Shown: positions 1 through 10,099 of the stretch, one piece after another | How the letters are laid out: each line of letters begins with the position of its first letter | Position numbering within the stretch: position 1 is the first letter of the stretch | NCBI GenBank assembly: GCA_946414805.1 | Contig: CAMKPZ010000007.1 | Coordinates: 1-63,791 of the forward strand | Length of the DNA stretch: 63,791 bases | Reading direction: 5' to 3' | From: an uncultured Bacteroidales bacterium | Lineage (GTDB): Bacteria > Bacteroidota > Bacteroidia > Bacteroidales > Paludibacteraceae | Made by a program: the position numbers and the translations under genes | The notes under the pieces: model-generated | Seen by the model: only the letters and a program-made list of their open reading frames with translations | What the model was told of the DNA's origin: nothing | The model's database searches: none

Positions 1-64
1 CGTGACTCGAACACGCGACCCCTACGTCCCGAACGTAGTGCGCTACCAACTGCGCCACTTCTCG
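1..64 (-). tRNA. tRNA-Pro (CGG), 3' end cut off by the window edge
   Basis: Read on the minus strand this folds as a tRNA. It has 5' acceptor strand CGAGAAG, D-arm stem GCGC/GCGC, anticodon stem CTACG/CGTAG around loop TTCGGGA (anticodon CGG, proline), and T-loop TTCGAGT. The 3' acceptor strand and discriminator lie outside the window. A promoter sits just upstream on the same strand. Confidence 0.9.
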
Positions 65-94
65 AACTCTTGCCCTATATTTCAAAAGCGGGTG

Positions 95-126
95 CAAAAG
101 TACTGCTTTTTTTTGAATTATGCAAA
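95..126 (-). promoter_or_regulatory. Promoter of tRNA-Pro
   Basis: On the minus strand TTTG (123-126) is followed after exactly 20 bp by TACTTTTG (95-102), the Bacteroidota -33/-7 pattern. It lies about 30 bp upstream of the tRNA 5' end and just beyond the topA stop codon. Confidence 0.75.
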
Positions 127-136
127 TTTTTTGAGA

Positions 137-2452
137 TTATTTTGCACTTTTTTTACGGAAAGAGGCTTTTCCGGGTTTAATCGGCTCCGATTTGGCCATT
201 ATTTCACGTACTTCGGCTTCCGTTACCGTTTCCGGTTTGAGCGTCTTGGGGAACTGGTAATTGCCTTCAGTCGTATGGATATAGACCCCGTATCGGCCAT
301 TCATGATACGGATGTCTCCCCATTGCTGGATGGGTTGTTGCTCCTGACGCTTCTGCTCAATCATCGCAATGGCTTCGTCCAGCGTAACCGTAAGCGGGTC
401 TTTCCCGCGCGGGATACTGATATAGGTCTTGTCGAAAAGAACGTACGGTCCGTATTTCCCTTCGCCGATGATGACATCTTTGGCGTTGTATTGACCTATA
501 GTGAGCGGCAGAGAGGTTCGGAAGAGATCCAGTGCTTCCGCAAGGGTGATCGAGAAGATCGACTGACCTTTCTTCAAACTTGCGAACCGGGGTTTGTCAT
601 CCGCTGCATCGCCCAATTGGACGCAAGGTCCGATCTTACTGATTTTAGCTATTACGGGAAGTCCTGTCGCTGGGTCATTCCCGAGCAGACGACCGGGTAC
701 TTTTCCCGATGGAATCGAGGAAAGTAAGGGTTTGAATGTCTTGTAGAATGCGTCAACTGTCTGTCGCCAATCAGCCCTGCCAATCGCAATACGATCGAAC
801 TGTTCTTCCTCGTGTGCCGTGAAATCATAACTGAGGATAGAGGGAAAATGCTCCACGAGAAAATCATTGGTGATCCGTCCTAAATCAGTAGGTAGCAATC
901 GCTGGGAATCAGCACCATACATCTCTGATTTTTTGCGTTCCGTGATTTGCCCGTTTTTGAGCGACAGAATAGAGATATCACGTTTCTGTCCGGCAATCGA
1001 TCCGCGTTCTACATATTTGACATGCTGGATCGTCTCAATGATCGTAGCATAGGTGGAAGGACGGCCGATACCCAGTTCCTCCATCCGTTTGACGAGGGTG
1101 GCTTCGTTATAGCGGAAAGGCGGTTTGGCATAGGTCTGTACCGCCTCTGCTTCAACGAGTTTAAGGCGTTCGCGTTGCGACATAGCCGGTAAGATACGGC
1201 GTTCTTCGGTCTCCTCGTCTGTCGATTGGACATAGACGCGTGTGAAACCGTCAAAAGACATCACTTCACCGGTAGCCACAAAGGCAAACTTACTGCCATG
1301 AACGGATACTTCTATCGTTGTTTTCTCGCTCTGGGCATCCGCCATCTGCGAAGCGACAGTGCGTTTCCAAATCAGTTCGTAGAGACGCTGCTCATCTTTG
1401 TTGTCTCCAGCAATAAGAGTGCTCATATAAGTAGGACGGATCGCCTCGTGTGCCTCTTGGGCACCTTTGGACTTCGTGCGGTACTGACGGGTATGCACAT
1501 ACTGTGTTCCATACTGCTCGGCAATAACCTCTTTGGCGGTAGCGAGTGCTAAGGAAGAGAGATTGACAGAGTCGGTACGCATATAGGTGATCTTTCCGCT
1601 TTCATAGAGCGATTGCGCCAGACGCATGGTCTTGGAGACCGGGAATTTGAGTTTGCGGGCTGCCTCTTGTTGCAGCGTCGAAGTCGTGAACGGAGGTGCC
1701 GGTATGTGCGTGACGGGTTTGTGCTGCACATCCCGTACGATGAACATTGCTGAGGGCAGACTCTCCATAAACGCCATCGCATCATTCTTATGCGAGAAAC
1801 GATGGTTCAATTCGCATTTCAGAACGGATGCATCACCCGGATTTACTCCGATGAAATCGGCGAAAATACGATAGGAAGACGATGCACGGAAAGACTCGAT
1901 CTCGCGCTCTTTCTCCACAATAAGACGAACGGCAACAGACTGTACTCGTCCGGCAGAGAGACCGGTAGTCACTTTCTTCCAGAGCACCGGAGAGAGTTCG
2001 AATCCAACGATACGGTCCAGCACCCGTCGTGCCTGCTGCGCATTAACGAGATTGTAATCAATATCGCGCGGATGGAGGATCGCCTGCTCGATAGCCGGTT
2101 TCGTGATCTCGTGGAAGACGATACGTTTTGTGTCTTTTTTATCCAGATTGAGAACCTCTTTCAGATGCCATGCAATCGCTTCTCCTTCACGGTCCTCATC
2201 GGATGCCAACCAGACGGTGTCTGCCTTCGCGCTCTCACGCTGCAGTTGCTCGATCAGATGCTCCTTTGACGCATCAATGGCATAATGGGGCTCATAGCCA
2301 TGCTCGAAATCAATACCCATGGAGTTCTTGCCGATAGGCTCGATATCCCGTACATGGCCTTGGCTGCTCAGCACATGGAACTCTTTTCCTAAAAATTTTT
2401 CAATGGTCTTCGCTTTTGCCGGAGACTCTACTATCACCAGATTTTTGCTCAT
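137..2452 (-). CDS. topA: DNA topoisomerase I (type IA)
   Basis: Relaxes negatively supercoiled DNA through a transient 5'-phosphotyrosine link. The 771-aa protein opens with the Toprim motif VESPAKAKTI. It carries the active-site block ITYMRTDS, with the catalytic Tyr near residue 290. The C-terminus has topoisomerase C-terminal repeats of the KIGPCVQLG and GKYGPYVLF type and no four-cysteine zinc fingers, which I understand to be usual in Bacteroidota. I start at the ATG before SKNLVIVES, because the 13 residues upstream in frame do not look like family sequence. Transcribed away from nfeD from its own promoter. Confidence 0.97.
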   Translation of the reverse strand: MSKNLVIVESPAKAKTIEKFLGKEFHVLSSQGHVRDIEPIGKNSMGIDFEHGYEPHYAIDASKEHLIEQLQRESAKADTVWLASDEDREGEAIAWHLKEVLNLDKKDTKRIVFHEITKPAIEQAILHPRDIDYNLVNAQQARRVLDRIVGFELSPVLWKKVTTGLSAGRVQSVAVRLIVEKEREIESFRASSSYRIFADFIGVNPGDASVLKCELNHRFSHKNDAMAFMESLPSAMFIVRDVQHKPVTHIPAPPFTTSTLQQEAARKLKFPVSKTMRLAQSLYESGKITYMRTDSVNLSSLALATAKEVIAEQYGTQYVHTRQYRTKSKGAQEAHEAIRPTYMSTLIAGDNKDEQRLYELIWKRTVASQMADAQSEKTTIEVSVHGSKFAFVATGEVMSFDGFTRVYVQSTDEETEERRILPAMSQRERLKLVEAEAVQTYAKPPFRYNEATLVKRMEELGIGRPSTYATIIETIQHVKYVERGSIAGQKRDISILSLKNGQITERKKSEMYGADSQRLLPTDLGRITNDFLVEHFPSILSYDFTAHEEEQFDRIAIGRADWRQTVDAFYKTFKPLLSSIPSGKVPGRLLGNDPATGLPVIAKISKIGPCVQLGDAADDKPRFASLKKGQSIFSITLAEALDLFRTSLPLTIGQYNAKDVIIGEGKYGPYVLFDKTYISIPRGKDPLTVTLDEAIAMIEQKRQEQQPIQQWGDIRIMNGRYGVYIHTTEGNYQFPKTLKPETVTEAEVREIMAKSEPIKPGKASFRKKSAK

Positions 2453-2488
2453 TGCGCTATATATTATAAGGTGTACCCAAAAACGCCG

Positions 2489-2520
2489 CAAAAGTAGTAT
2501 ATTTAATTGAAATATGCAAA
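2489..2520 (-). promoter_or_regulatory. Promoter of topA
   Basis: Minus strand: TTTG (2517-2520), 20 bp, TACTTTTG (2489-2496), about 37 bp upstream of the topA ATG. It is back to back with the nfeD promoter, so this 160-bp gap is a divergent promoter region. Confidence 0.75.
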
Positions 2521-2534
2521 TTTAATTTTTTTTG

Positions 2535-2566
2535 CTTGCATATATCAAAGATATTTATTATCTTTG
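2535..2566 (+). promoter_or_regulatory. Promoter of the nfeD-floA-recJ-priA gene run
   Basis: CTTG (2535-2538), 20 bp, TATCTTTG (2559-2566), about 48 bp upstream of the nfeD ATG. It is the only promoter of this form I noticed before the ten-gene run, so it may drive much of it. Confidence 0.7.
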
Positions 2567-2614
2567 CACCCGATTTGAGAAAAATAGTTTTAATTTTTTT
2601 ATCGAAAGGCTTGC

Positions 2615-2941
2615 ATGAATATTTTTTTAGTTGTATTATTAGTGCTCGCGGGCGTTGCGCTCCTGCTGGCGGAAATGTTCCTGATACCCGGTTTCGGGGT
2701 AGCGGGTGTAAGCGGATTCGGGTGTCTGATAGGCGCCGTAGTATTGGCATGGATGTGGATCGGTGCCACAGCCGGATATATCACGTTGGGCGCATGTGTC
2801 GTGCTCTCGGGATTGGCTATCTGGGGATTCCTGAGAAGCAAAGCCTTGGATAAGATGGCGCTGGACACCAAGGTGGAAGGTCATGTGGAATTGGCAAACA
2901 ACAAACTCACTAATAAAAAAGAAAAGGAGAAACAACAATGA
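2615..2941 (+). CDS. Short NfeD-like membrane protein
   Basis: A 108-aa protein with hydrophobic segments around residues 1-20, 28-50 and 52-72, separated by the glycine-rich turn [13 protein letters not shown] that marks NfeD proteins. It ends in a charged tail. There is no protease domain, so it is the short NfeD form. Short NfeD proteins usually sit beside an SPFH/flotillin protein and are thought to act with it in membrane microdomains. Here the stop overlaps the floA ATG by 4 bases (ATGA), which supports translational coupling. The C-terminal soluble OB-fold of longer NfeD proteins is absent. Confidence 0.85.
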   Translation: MNIFLVVLLVLAGVALLLAEMFLIPGFGVAGVSGFGCLIGAVVLAWMWIGATAGYITLGACVVLSGLAIWGFLRSKALDKMALDTKVEGHVELANNKLTNKKEKEKQQ

Positions 2942-3963
2942 TCAGTTCTGTTTTATCTACGATGCTTTTGGCTGCAGAAGAAACCGGCCAAGTATTCACC
3001 ATTATTTTGATTTCGCTGTTATTCGTACTGCTATGCATCTTTTTCTATTATGTTCCGTTTATGCTGTGGATCAACGCTACGGTGAGCGGAGTGCATATCA
3101 GTCTGGTGCAACTCTTCCTGATGCGAATCCGTAAGGTGCCGCCCGCAAAGATCGTGAACTGTATGATCGAGGCGCACAAGGCCGGCCTGACGGATGTCAA
3201 ACGCGACGGACTGGAGGCGCATTATTTGGCAGGCGGCCATATTGAACGCGTGGTACATGCGCTGGTGAGCGCCAGCAAAGCAGGTATCGTGCTGCCTTTC
3301 CAGATGGCTACGGCGATTGATCTGGCGGGACGCGATGTATTCGAAGCGGTTCAGATGAGCGTGAACCCCAAGGTGATTGACACGCCGCCGGTAACGGCAG
3401 TAGCGAAAGACGGTATCCAGCTTATCGCAAAGGCGCGTGTTACCGTGCGCGCAAATATCAAGCAATTGGTGGGCGGCGCCGGAGAAGATACCATTCTTGC
3501 CCGTGTAGGTGAAGGCATCGTAAGCTCGATCGGTAGCGCGGAGAGCCACAAGCAAGTGCTCGAAAATCCCGATTCCATCAGTAAACTGGTGCTCTCAAAG
3601 GGATTGGACGACGGTACTGCTTTTGAGATCCTTTCTATTGATATTGCGGATATTGATGTAGGTAAGAATATCGGAGCGCAGCTGCAGATGGATCAGGCGG
3701 AGGCCGACAAGAATATCGCTCAGGCGAAAGCAGAAGAGCGCCGCTCCATGGCTATTGCCAGTGAGCAGGAGATGAAGGCTAAAGCCCAAGAGGCGCGCGC
3801 GAAAGTGATCGAGGCGGAAGCATTGGTGCCGCAGGCTATGGCGGAGGCGTTCAGGAATGGAAACTTGGGCATCATGGATTATTATCGGATGCAGAATATG
3901 CAGGCGGATACCGCGATGCGCGAGAACATAGCCGGCGCGCCGGAGAAAAAGGGCAAGAAATAA
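2938..3963 (+). CDS. floA: Flotillin-like SPFH protein FloA
   Basis: A 341-aa membrane-anchored scaffold of the FloA/YqfA (UPF0365) family, which assembles membrane microdomains. A hydrophobic segment covers about residues 17-42. It is followed by the SPFH core and an Ala/Glu/Lys-rich helical region (about 235-300, including [18 protein letters not shown]) typical of flotillins. Length matches the family. It is translationally coupled to nfeD and 14 bp upstream of the nitrilase gene. Confidence 0.93.
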   Translation: MISSVLSTMLLAAEETGQVFTIILISLLFVLLCIFFYYVPFMLWINATVSGVHISLVQLFLMRIRKVPPAKIVNCMIEAHKAGLTDVKRDGLEAHYLAGGHIERVVHALVSASKAGIVLPFQMATAIDLAGRDVFEAVQMSVNPKVIDTPPVTAVAKDGIQLIAKARVTVRANIKQLVGGAGEDTILARVGEGIVSSIGSAESHKQVLENPDSISKLVLSKGLDDGTAFEILSIDIADIDVGKNIGAQLQMDQAEADKNIAQAKAEERRSMAIASEQEMKAKAQEARAKVIEAEALVPQAMAEAFRNGNLGIMDYYRMQNMQADTAMRENIAGAPEKKGKK

Positions 3964-3977
3964 CCGGGGGTAGAGAA

Positions 3978-4751
3978 TTGAAAGTAGCGCTATTACAATA
4001 TCCGATAGAGTGGGCTAAACCACGAGAGAATGTTGCGCATCTGGATGCGCGGCTGGCAGCAATAGCCGGTCAGGCTGATATAGCCGTAGTGCCGGAGATG
4101 TTCAGCACAGGGTTCTGCACCGATAGAATGGATCTGGCGGAACCATGGGGAGGCGAGACCTGTCAGGCACTGCAACGGATGGCGGATCAATACGGGACCG
4201 CGATCATGGGCAGCCTGATCATCCGGGAGCAGGACGGACTGCGGAACAGAGGTTTTCTCTTTGCTCCGCACGTCCGGCCGCGATATATCGACAAACGCCA
4301 TCTCTACAAGCACGGCGGTGAGGCCATGCTTTTCAAGCCCGGCGACCAACGCGAGGTATGGGAATACAAAGGAGCCAAGATCCGTCTGGCGGTATGCTAT
4401 GATCTGCGTTTTCCGGTGTGGCTTCGTCAGGATCCGGAGAATATGTACGACCTGTTGGTGTGCGTAGCCTGTTGGCCCAAAGTGCGCGTGCAGTATTGGG
4501 ATGCTATGTTGCCTGCCCGTGCTGCGGAAAACCAGACGCTTGTAGTCGGGGTGAATATGGTCGGGACGGACGGCACAGGAGAGATCTATAACGGTCATTC
4601 GGCTGCATACGACACGTGGTTACGCGATGTGGCACTCTTTAACGATGCGGAGGAAGGGACGAAGATCGTAGATCTGTCGATAGAGACGGTGCGTCATTAC
4701 CGGTCCGCTTCGCCCTTATGGCAGGATGCGGATGAGTTTAGCGTAAACTGA
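3978..4751 (+). CDS. Carbon-nitrogen hydrolase, omega-amidase type
   Basis: A 257-aa nitrilase-superfamily enzyme. The catalytic triad is visible: Glu40 in VVPEMFSTGF, Lys106 in YIDKRHLY and Cys140 in LAVCYDLRFP. Length and motifs fit the YafV/Nit2 omega-amidase group, which hydrolyses alpha-keto acid amides such as 2-oxoglutaramate; the exact substrate is inference. The only usable start is TTG at 3978, since there is no in-frame ATG or GTG between the floA stop and the conserved MKVALLQYP. recJ follows after 14 bp. Confidence 0.9.
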   Translation: MKVALLQYPIEWAKPRENVAHLDARLAAIAGQADIAVVPEMFSTGFCTDRMDLAEPWGGETCQALQRMADQYGTAIMGSLIIREQDGLRNRGFLFAPHVRPRYIDKRHLYKHGGEAMLFKPGDQREVWEYKGAKIRLAVCYDLRFPVWLRQDPENMYDLLVCVACWPKVRVQYWDAMLPARAAENQTLVVGVNMVGTDGTGEIYNGHSAAYDTWLRDVALFNDAEEGTKIVDLSIETVRHYRSASPLWQDADEFSVN

Positions 4752-4765
4752 TTAGAGTTATTGAT

Positions 4766-6481
4766 TTGGAAACAAACTGGAAAATAAAACAACTGACGGC
4801 TGAGGAGCAATCAGCGGCCGAGCGACTGAGTGCGGAGTTGGATATCAACCCTGTAGCCGGGCGTATTCTGGCGGTCAGAGGATTACGTACCGCAGCGGAG
4901 GCGCGCGCCTATATACGGCCTTCGTTAGATAGCTTGCATGACCCGTTTCTGATGCGTGATATGGGGGCGGCGGTAGATCGTTTATGCCGCGCCATCGATG
5001 CAAATGAGCGTATCATGGTGTATGGCGATTATGATGTAGACGGCACAACCGCAGTAGCACTGATGTATTCGTTTCTGCGTACCCAAACGGATAATCTGGT
5101 TTATTATATACCGGATCGTTACACGGAGGGGTATGGCATTTCGACAAAGGGTATAGATACGGCGAAAGAGAAGGGATGCACGCTGGTGATTGCATTAGAC
5201 TGCGGGATCAAGGCGGTGGATAAGATCGCATATGCCAATAAAATAGGAGTGGATTTCATCATCTGCGACCATCATACGCCCGGAGATACGATACCGGATG
5301 CAGTAGCTGTGCTGAATATGAAGCGGAAAGACTGTCTCTACCCTTTCAAGGAACTAAGCGGCTGCGGCGTGGGATTCAAGTTGGCGCAAGGTTATGCGCT
5401 TCGCCGGGGAATAGCGATGCAGGAGGTCTATCGCTTGTTGCCGTTATTAGCTATGTCTATCGCCAGCGACATCGTGCCGGTAGTGGGGGAGAACAGGATC
5501 CTCGCTTTCTACGGACTACGTGCTCTGAATGCCAGACCTTCGGTAGGAGTACAGGCGATTATGCAGGTGGCCGGAATAGCGGACAAGGTAGTCACAATGA
5601 ACGATCTGGTCTATAAGATCGGTCCGCGCATCAATGCAGCAGGGCGTATCAAGAGCGGTGCAGAAGCGGTGAGACTACTGATCACGGACGATGCTGAGGC
5701 TGCTTTGCGCTTTGCTAGGGATATTGATTCCTACAATCAAGACCGCCGTGATTTTGATACCAAGACAACAGACGAAGCGCTGGAGCAGTTGCAGCAGGAT
5801 CCGATGAATGCAGGGCGTTATACCACGGTAGTTTTCTCGCCGGAATGGCATAAAGGCGTGGTGGGAATAGCAGCCAGCCGGTTGACGGAGACCTATTATC
5901 GGCCGACGATCGTATTGACTGCCGGCGAAGGAGATATCATCAGCGGCAGTGCGCGGTCGGTAAGTGATTTCGATATCTATACGGCGATTGATTCCTGCCG
6001 CGATCTGCTGACCAATTTCGGAGGTCATAAGTTCGCTGCCGGACTCAGTATGCACAAAGCGGATCTGCCGGAGTTCAAACGGCGGTTCGAAGAATACGTC
6101 GCGGCGCATATCAAACCCGAACAACAGTCGCCTACGCTGGAGATAGAGGCAGAGGTGGAGTTAAGCGATATGAACTGGAAGATGTATAAGATCCTGCAAT
6201 GCCTGGAGCCGTTCGGTCCGGGTAATGAAAGACCGCTCTTCCTGTGCCGCAATCTGATCAATAACCGTAACTCACGGGCTGTGAGCGAAGGCAGGCATTT
6301 GCATCTGGATCTGACCGACCGTGTGGTGGCTATGGACGGCATCGCTTTCGGGCAAGGAGACAAGGCTGTTCATCTGCAGAACGGCAAAAGCATTGATATA
6401 TGCTTCTATCTGGAGGAAAACAGTTATCGCGGACGGACAACGCTGCAGATGAATGCACAGGATGTGAAGTTGAACGAGTGA
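4766..6481 (+). CDS. recJ: Single-stranded-DNA-specific exonuclease RecJ
   Basis: A 5'-3' single-strand exonuclease used in recombination and mismatch repair. The 571-aa protein has the DHH-phosphoesterase motifs: [12 protein letters not shown] (85-96), LDCGIKA, and ICDHHTPGD with DHH at 168-170. The DHHA1 motif [10 protein letters not shown] and a C-terminal OB-like domain follow. It begins with TTG at 4766; no ATG is available in frame near the expected N-terminus. It lies within the tight gene run, 14 bp after the nitrilase gene. Confidence 0.96.
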   Translation: METNWKIKQLTAEEQSAAERLSAELDINPVAGRILAVRGLRTAAEARAYIRPSLDSLHDPFLMRDMGAAVDRLCRAIDANERIMVYGDYDVDGTTAVALMYSFLRTQTDNLVYYIPDRYTEGYGISTKGIDTAKEKGCTLVIALDCGIKAVDKIAYANKIGVDFIICDHHTPGDTIPDAVAVLNMKRKDCLYPFKELSGCGVGFKLAQGYALRRGIAMQEVYRLLPLLAMSIASDIVPVVGENRILAFYGLRALNARPSVGVQAIMQVAGIADKVVTMNDLVYKIGPRINAAGRIKSGAEAVRLLITDDAEAALRFARDIDSYNQDRRDFDTKTTDEALEQLQQDPMNAGRYTTVVFSPEWHKGVVGIAASRLTETYYRPTIVLTAGEGDIISGSARSVSDFDIYTAIDSCRDLLTNFGGHKFAAGLSMHKADLPEFKRRFEEYVAAHIKPEQQSPTLEIEAEVELSDMNWKMYKILQCLEPFGPGNERPLFLCRNLINNRNSRAVSEGRHLHLDLTDRVVAMDGIAFGQGDKAVHLQNGKSIDICFYLEENSYRGRTTLQMNAQDVKLNE

Positions 6482-6525
6482 GGCGGTACATGAATAATGA
6501 AGCAAACGAACTAACGATAAGAAAT

Positions 6526-7122
6526 ATGTTTTCAGAACGAGACACCAAAGGGCCGTCGTTGCGTCGCGGTTCCATCGAAGTTGTATGCGGATCTATGTTT
6601 AGCGGCAAGACCGAAGAACTGATCCGTCGTATGAAGCGTGCTAAATTCGCTAAATTACGTGTGGAGATCTACAAGCCGGCAATAGATGTCCGCTATAGCG
6701 AAGAAGATGTGGTGAGCCATGACCGCAATGCGATTCAATCTACGCCGGTAGACAGCAGCCAGAATATCTTGCTGATGGTCGATGATATTGATGTGGTCGG
6801 TATAGACGAGGCGCAGTTCTTCGATATGGGTATCGTGGATGTCTGCCAGCAGTTAGCCAACCGGGGAATCCGCGTGATTGTAGCCGGGCTGGATATGGAC
6901 TACCGCGGCGTGCCGTTCGGTCCGATACCGGCGCTGATGGCCATTGCAGATGATGTCTATAAGACCCATGCGATATGCGTTCATTGCGGCGATCTGGCAT
7001 ATGTGAGCCATCGTCTGGTAGCATCCGACAAACGCGTCTTACTGGGAGAAACAGATAGTTACGAACCTCTCTGCCGGGCATGTTATAACAAAGCGGTTGC
7101 GGCTGAAGAGCAAGGGAGATAA
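6526..7122 (+). CDS. tdk: Thymidine kinase
   Basis: Phosphorylates thymidine to dTMP in the salvage pathway. It has the P-loop [10 protein letters not shown] (22-31), the lasso-side VVSHDRN segment, the Walker B-like GIDEAQFFD, and a zinc site from CVHC and CRAC near the C-terminus, so it is the type II (tetrameric) form. I chose the ATG at 6526 (MFSERDTKG), giving 198 aa, which fits family length. An ATG at 6490 would add 12 residues and cannot be excluded. Confidence 0.95.
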   Translation: MFSERDTKGPSLRRGSIEVVCGSMFSGKTEELIRRMKRAKFAKLRVEIYKPAIDVRYSEEDVVSHDRNAIQSTPVDSSQNILLMVDDIDVVGIDEAQFFDMGIVDVCQQLANRGIRVIVAGLDMDYRGVPFGPIPALMAIADDVYKTHAICVHCGDLAYVSHRLVASDKRVLLGETDSYEPLCRACYNKAVAAEEQGR

Positions 7123-7125
7123 AGA

Positions 7126-9150
7126 TTAAAAATCACGCTTACGAACAGATATGTAGATGTCATATTACCATTAGCTATCCGAGATTGTTATACCTATAGC
7201 ATCCCGGATAATTTGTCTATACCGGCTCCGGGAACACGGGTGATTGTGCCGTTGATGAAAAAGGAGGTGCGAGGCGTTGTGCTGCGCGTACACGAGGAGC
7301 CGGTTGAACCGGGGATGGCATCTAAGATCCGTCCGATCACTGCCATTATAGACACGGCTCCGGTAGTCTCGGCCGAGCAATTGGCTTTATGGCAATGGAT
7401 GAGCGGATATTATATGTGTACTCTGGGCGAAGTAATGGCTGCGGCGCTACCCGGAGGGGTGGATAAACGATTAGTGGCTCCTCCCAAACGCAGGAAAACA
7501 ACTTCTTCCGGCTATGACGGACCTGTTGAGCCGATGCACGCCCTATCGCCGTCGCAGCAGAAAGCTGCCGATGAAATCGGGCATTTATGGCTCTCCGGAA
7601 AAGATATAGTACTACTTCACGGAGTGACTTCCAGCGGGAAGACCGACATCTATATTCATCTTATTCAAGCGCAGTTAGAAGCCGACAATAATGTACTTTA
7701 TCTTGTTCCGGAGATCGCTCTGACGACGCAACTGACCTCTCGGCTGCAATGTGTCTTCGGGGATAAACTGATTGTTTATCACAGCCGTTTCACGGATGCG
7801 GAGCGCGAACGGCTTTATTATGCAGCAGCCAAGCAAGAGCCGCATGTGGTGATAGGAGCCAGAAGTGCCGTCTTTTTACCCATTCCGCATATCGGACTGG
7901 TTATTGTAGATGAGGAGCATGATCCCAGTTACAAGCAGACCGAACCGGCACCCCGTTATCACGCCCGTGCAAGCGCAATCATGATGGCGAAATCACACCA
8001 TTCGCGCGTACTGCTCGGAACGGCAACGCCTTCGATGGAATCATACTATCTGGCTCAGAAAGGAGTGTATGGCCTGGTATCGCTCACAGAGCGTTTCGGA
8101 GGGGCTGAATTGCCGGAGATAAAACTGATTGATCTGCGTAAGCAGTACAATAGAAAAGAGATGTATGGCTATTTCAGCGACCCGTTGGTAGATCGGATCC
8201 GCGAATGTCTGGCGGATCACAAGCAAGTTATTCTTTTCCAGAACCGCCGGGGGTACGCGCCGCAACTCCAGTGTACCCGGTGCGGTCAACCGCCCCGATG
8301 CATCCAATGCGATGTGCCGATGACCCTCCATAAACGCGCGAATGAACTGAGATGCCATTATTGCGGTTATCATACACCGATACCGCCTGTTTGCCCGCAT
8401 TGCGGAGGGGAGATGAAGATGATAGGTTTCGGCACGGAGCGGATAGAAGATGAGATACAGAATCTGTTTCCGGAAGCTCGTGTGCTGCGCATGGATCTTG
8501 ATACAACGCGTAATAAGAACTCCTATCAGGATATCATCAATTCGTTCGCCCGTCATGAGTGTGATATCCTGGTCGGCACTCAGATGGTAACGAAAGGCCT
8601 GCATTTCGATGATGTGCGTCTGGTAGCCGTCCTGAATGCGGATCCGTTATACAACCAATCGGATTTCAGGGCATATGAACGGGCATACCAGATGCTGGAG
8701 CAGGTAGCCGGCAGAGCCGGACGGAAAGGAGATAAGGGTGAGGTGTGGATCCAGACTTTCGCACCGGAGAACGCAGTACTGCAAATCGTGCAGAAGCATG
8801 ATTACACAGCGCTGTATGCCCAGCAAATAGAAGAGAGGAAACTCTTTGCCTATCCGCCGTTCTTTCGGCTGATCCGGCTCCAATTACGTGATCATGATGC
8901 CGGACGGGTGCAGCAGGCGGCATTGCAGCTGCAGAGTTATCTCTCGCAGATTTTCGGCAAGCGCACATCGGCTGTGATCACGCCTTCTATCGAGCGGGTG
9001 CAAGCCTATACCATCCGGGAGATAGTTTTGCGTATCGAGCAGGGCGCCAATATGGCGGAAGCAAAGCGACGCATCCATGAGGCGATCTCGCAGACAACCC
9101 GAATACCAACTTATAAAAACGTAAAGATTATACCAGATGTCGATCCCTGA
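7126..9150 (+). CDS. priA: Primosomal protein N' (replication restart helicase PriA)
   Basis: Reloads the replisome at stalled forks. Seen: the N-terminal DNA-binding block YVDVILPLAIRDCYTYSIP, helicase motif I GVTSSGKTDIY, DEEH box IVDEEHDPSY, and eight zinc cysteines in CTRC/CIQC/CHYC/CPHC order. The start is odd. The first ordinary start in frame, TTG at 7213, would delete the conserved N-terminus, while the frame stays open back to 7123. The likely start is non-standard: TTA at 7126 (about 6 nt after a GGGAGA run) or ATC at 7132. The end overlaps the next gene by 14 bp. Confidence 0.93.
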   Translation, partial: LKITLTNRYVDVILPLAIRDCYTYSIPDNLSIPAPGTRVIVPLMKKEVRGVVLRVHEEPVEPGMASKIRPITAIIDTAPVVSAEQLALWQWMSGYYMCTLGEVMAAALPGGVDKRLVAPPKRRKTTSSGYDGPVEPMHALSPSQQKAADEIGHLWLSGKDIVLLHGVTSSGKTDIYIHLIQAQLEADNNVLYLVPEIALTTQLTSRLQCVFGDKLIVYHSRFTDAERERLYYAAAKQEPHVVIGARSAVFLPIPHIGLVIVDEEHDPSYKQTEPAPRYHARASAIMMAKSHHSRVLLGTATPSMESYYLAQKGVYGLVSLTERFGGAELPEIKLIDLRKQYNRKEMYGYFSDPLVDRIRECLADHKQVILFQNRRGYAPQLQCTRCGQPPRCIQCDVPMTLHKRANELRCHYCGYHTPIPPVCPHCGGEMKMIGFGTERIEDEIQNLFPEARVLRMDLDTTRNKNSYQDIINSFARHECDILVGTQMVTKGLHFDDVRLVAVLNADPLYNQSDFRAYERAYQMLEQVAGRAGRKGDKGEVWIQTFAPENAVLQIVQKHDYTALYAQQIEERKLFAYPPFFRLIRLQLRDHDAGRVQQAALQLQSYLSQIFGKRTSAVITPSIERVQAYTIREIVLRIEQGANMAEAKRRIHEAISQTTRIPTYKNVKIIPDVDP

Positions 9151-10087
9151 GAACCAACGCCGGGTGGCGTATATCAATGAGATGATAGAGAGCGGACATG
9201 CCGCAGAGTTAGTGGCGGAAGGTGAGCGTTACCATTCGGAGCAACTCGCATCCATTGCGCGTGACATATGCTCACGGGCGGATGTGAAGGTGGTGCTGAT
9301 TGCCGGTCCTTCATCCAGCGGTAAAACCAGCACTTCGCATAAACTCTGTCTGGAGTTATTGGCGCAGGAGAAACAACCTGTAGCCCTATCGCTTGACAAC
9401 TGGTATGTGGACGGTTCGCTCACGCCGCGGGATGAACAGGGGAATAAGGATTACGAATCGGTCTATGCGATTGATCTGAAGCAATTAGAGGAAGACCTGA
9501 AGGCGTTGATCGGAGGCAAAGAGATTGCATTACCTACCTTTAATTTCGCGGAAGAGAAACGGGAGTACCTCGGAGAAACGCTACAGCTGGAGCAAGATTC
9601 CATTTTGGTGATAGAGGGCATTCATGCCTTGAACCCGATCCTGACGGCGAATATTGATGCAACCCGCAAATACAAGATCTATGCGGCGCCGATGAGTCCG
9701 GTCTCCTTGGACGGAGAGACCTGGGTACCTACCTATGTACATCGTCTGCTGCGCCGTATAAGCAGGGACTTGCGTACGCGCGGCAAATCTCCGCAGAAGA
9801 CTATCGCGTCCTGGCCCTCTGTACGTGACGGCGAGACGAAATGGATTGAACCTTTTCGCGGAGAGGCGGATGCGCAGTTTGATACCTCGATGACCTATGA
9901 ACTGCCGGCTATCCGCTATGCGGTGGAGACTGCGCTCCAGACAGTGCCGGCTGCCGCAGAAGAATATAAGATAGCCGAGCGGTTGTTATACTATCTCAGT
10001 TTCTTCGAAGGATTAGAGGCTTCCTATATCCCTCGAACCTCTATTTTACGCGAATTCATCGGAGGTTCGCAGTTTAATGTAGGATAA
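9137..10087 (+). CDS. Uridine kinase-family P-loop kinase
   Basis: A 316-aa protein of the phosphoribulokinase/uridine kinase family. It has Walker A GPSSSGKTS (57-65), LDNWYVD (a substrate-binding segment), and VIEGIHALNP. Uridine kinase converts uridine or cytidine to the monophosphate, but specificity here is inference. As I recall, many Bacteroidota relatives are near 550 aa, with a threonyl-tRNA-synthetase-like N-terminal half; only the kinase half is present. The gene starts inside the priA 3' end, so it is translationally coupled. Confidence 0.82.
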   Translation: MSIPENQRRVAYINEMIESGHAAELVAEGERYHSEQLASIARDICSRADVKVVLIAGPSSSGKTSTSHKLCLELLAQEKQPVALSLDNWYVDGSLTPRDEQGNKDYESVYAIDLKQLEEDLKALIGGKEIALPTFNFAEEKREYLGETLQLEQDSILVIEGIHALNPILTANIDATRKYKIYAAPMSPVSLDGETWVPTYVHRLLRRISRDLRTRGKSPQKTIASWPSVRDGETKWIEPFRGEADAQFDTSMTYELPAIRYAVETALQTVPAAAEEYKIAERLLYYLSFFEGLEASYIPRTSILREFIGGSQFNVG

Positions 10088-10099
10088 TACAAACGAATT

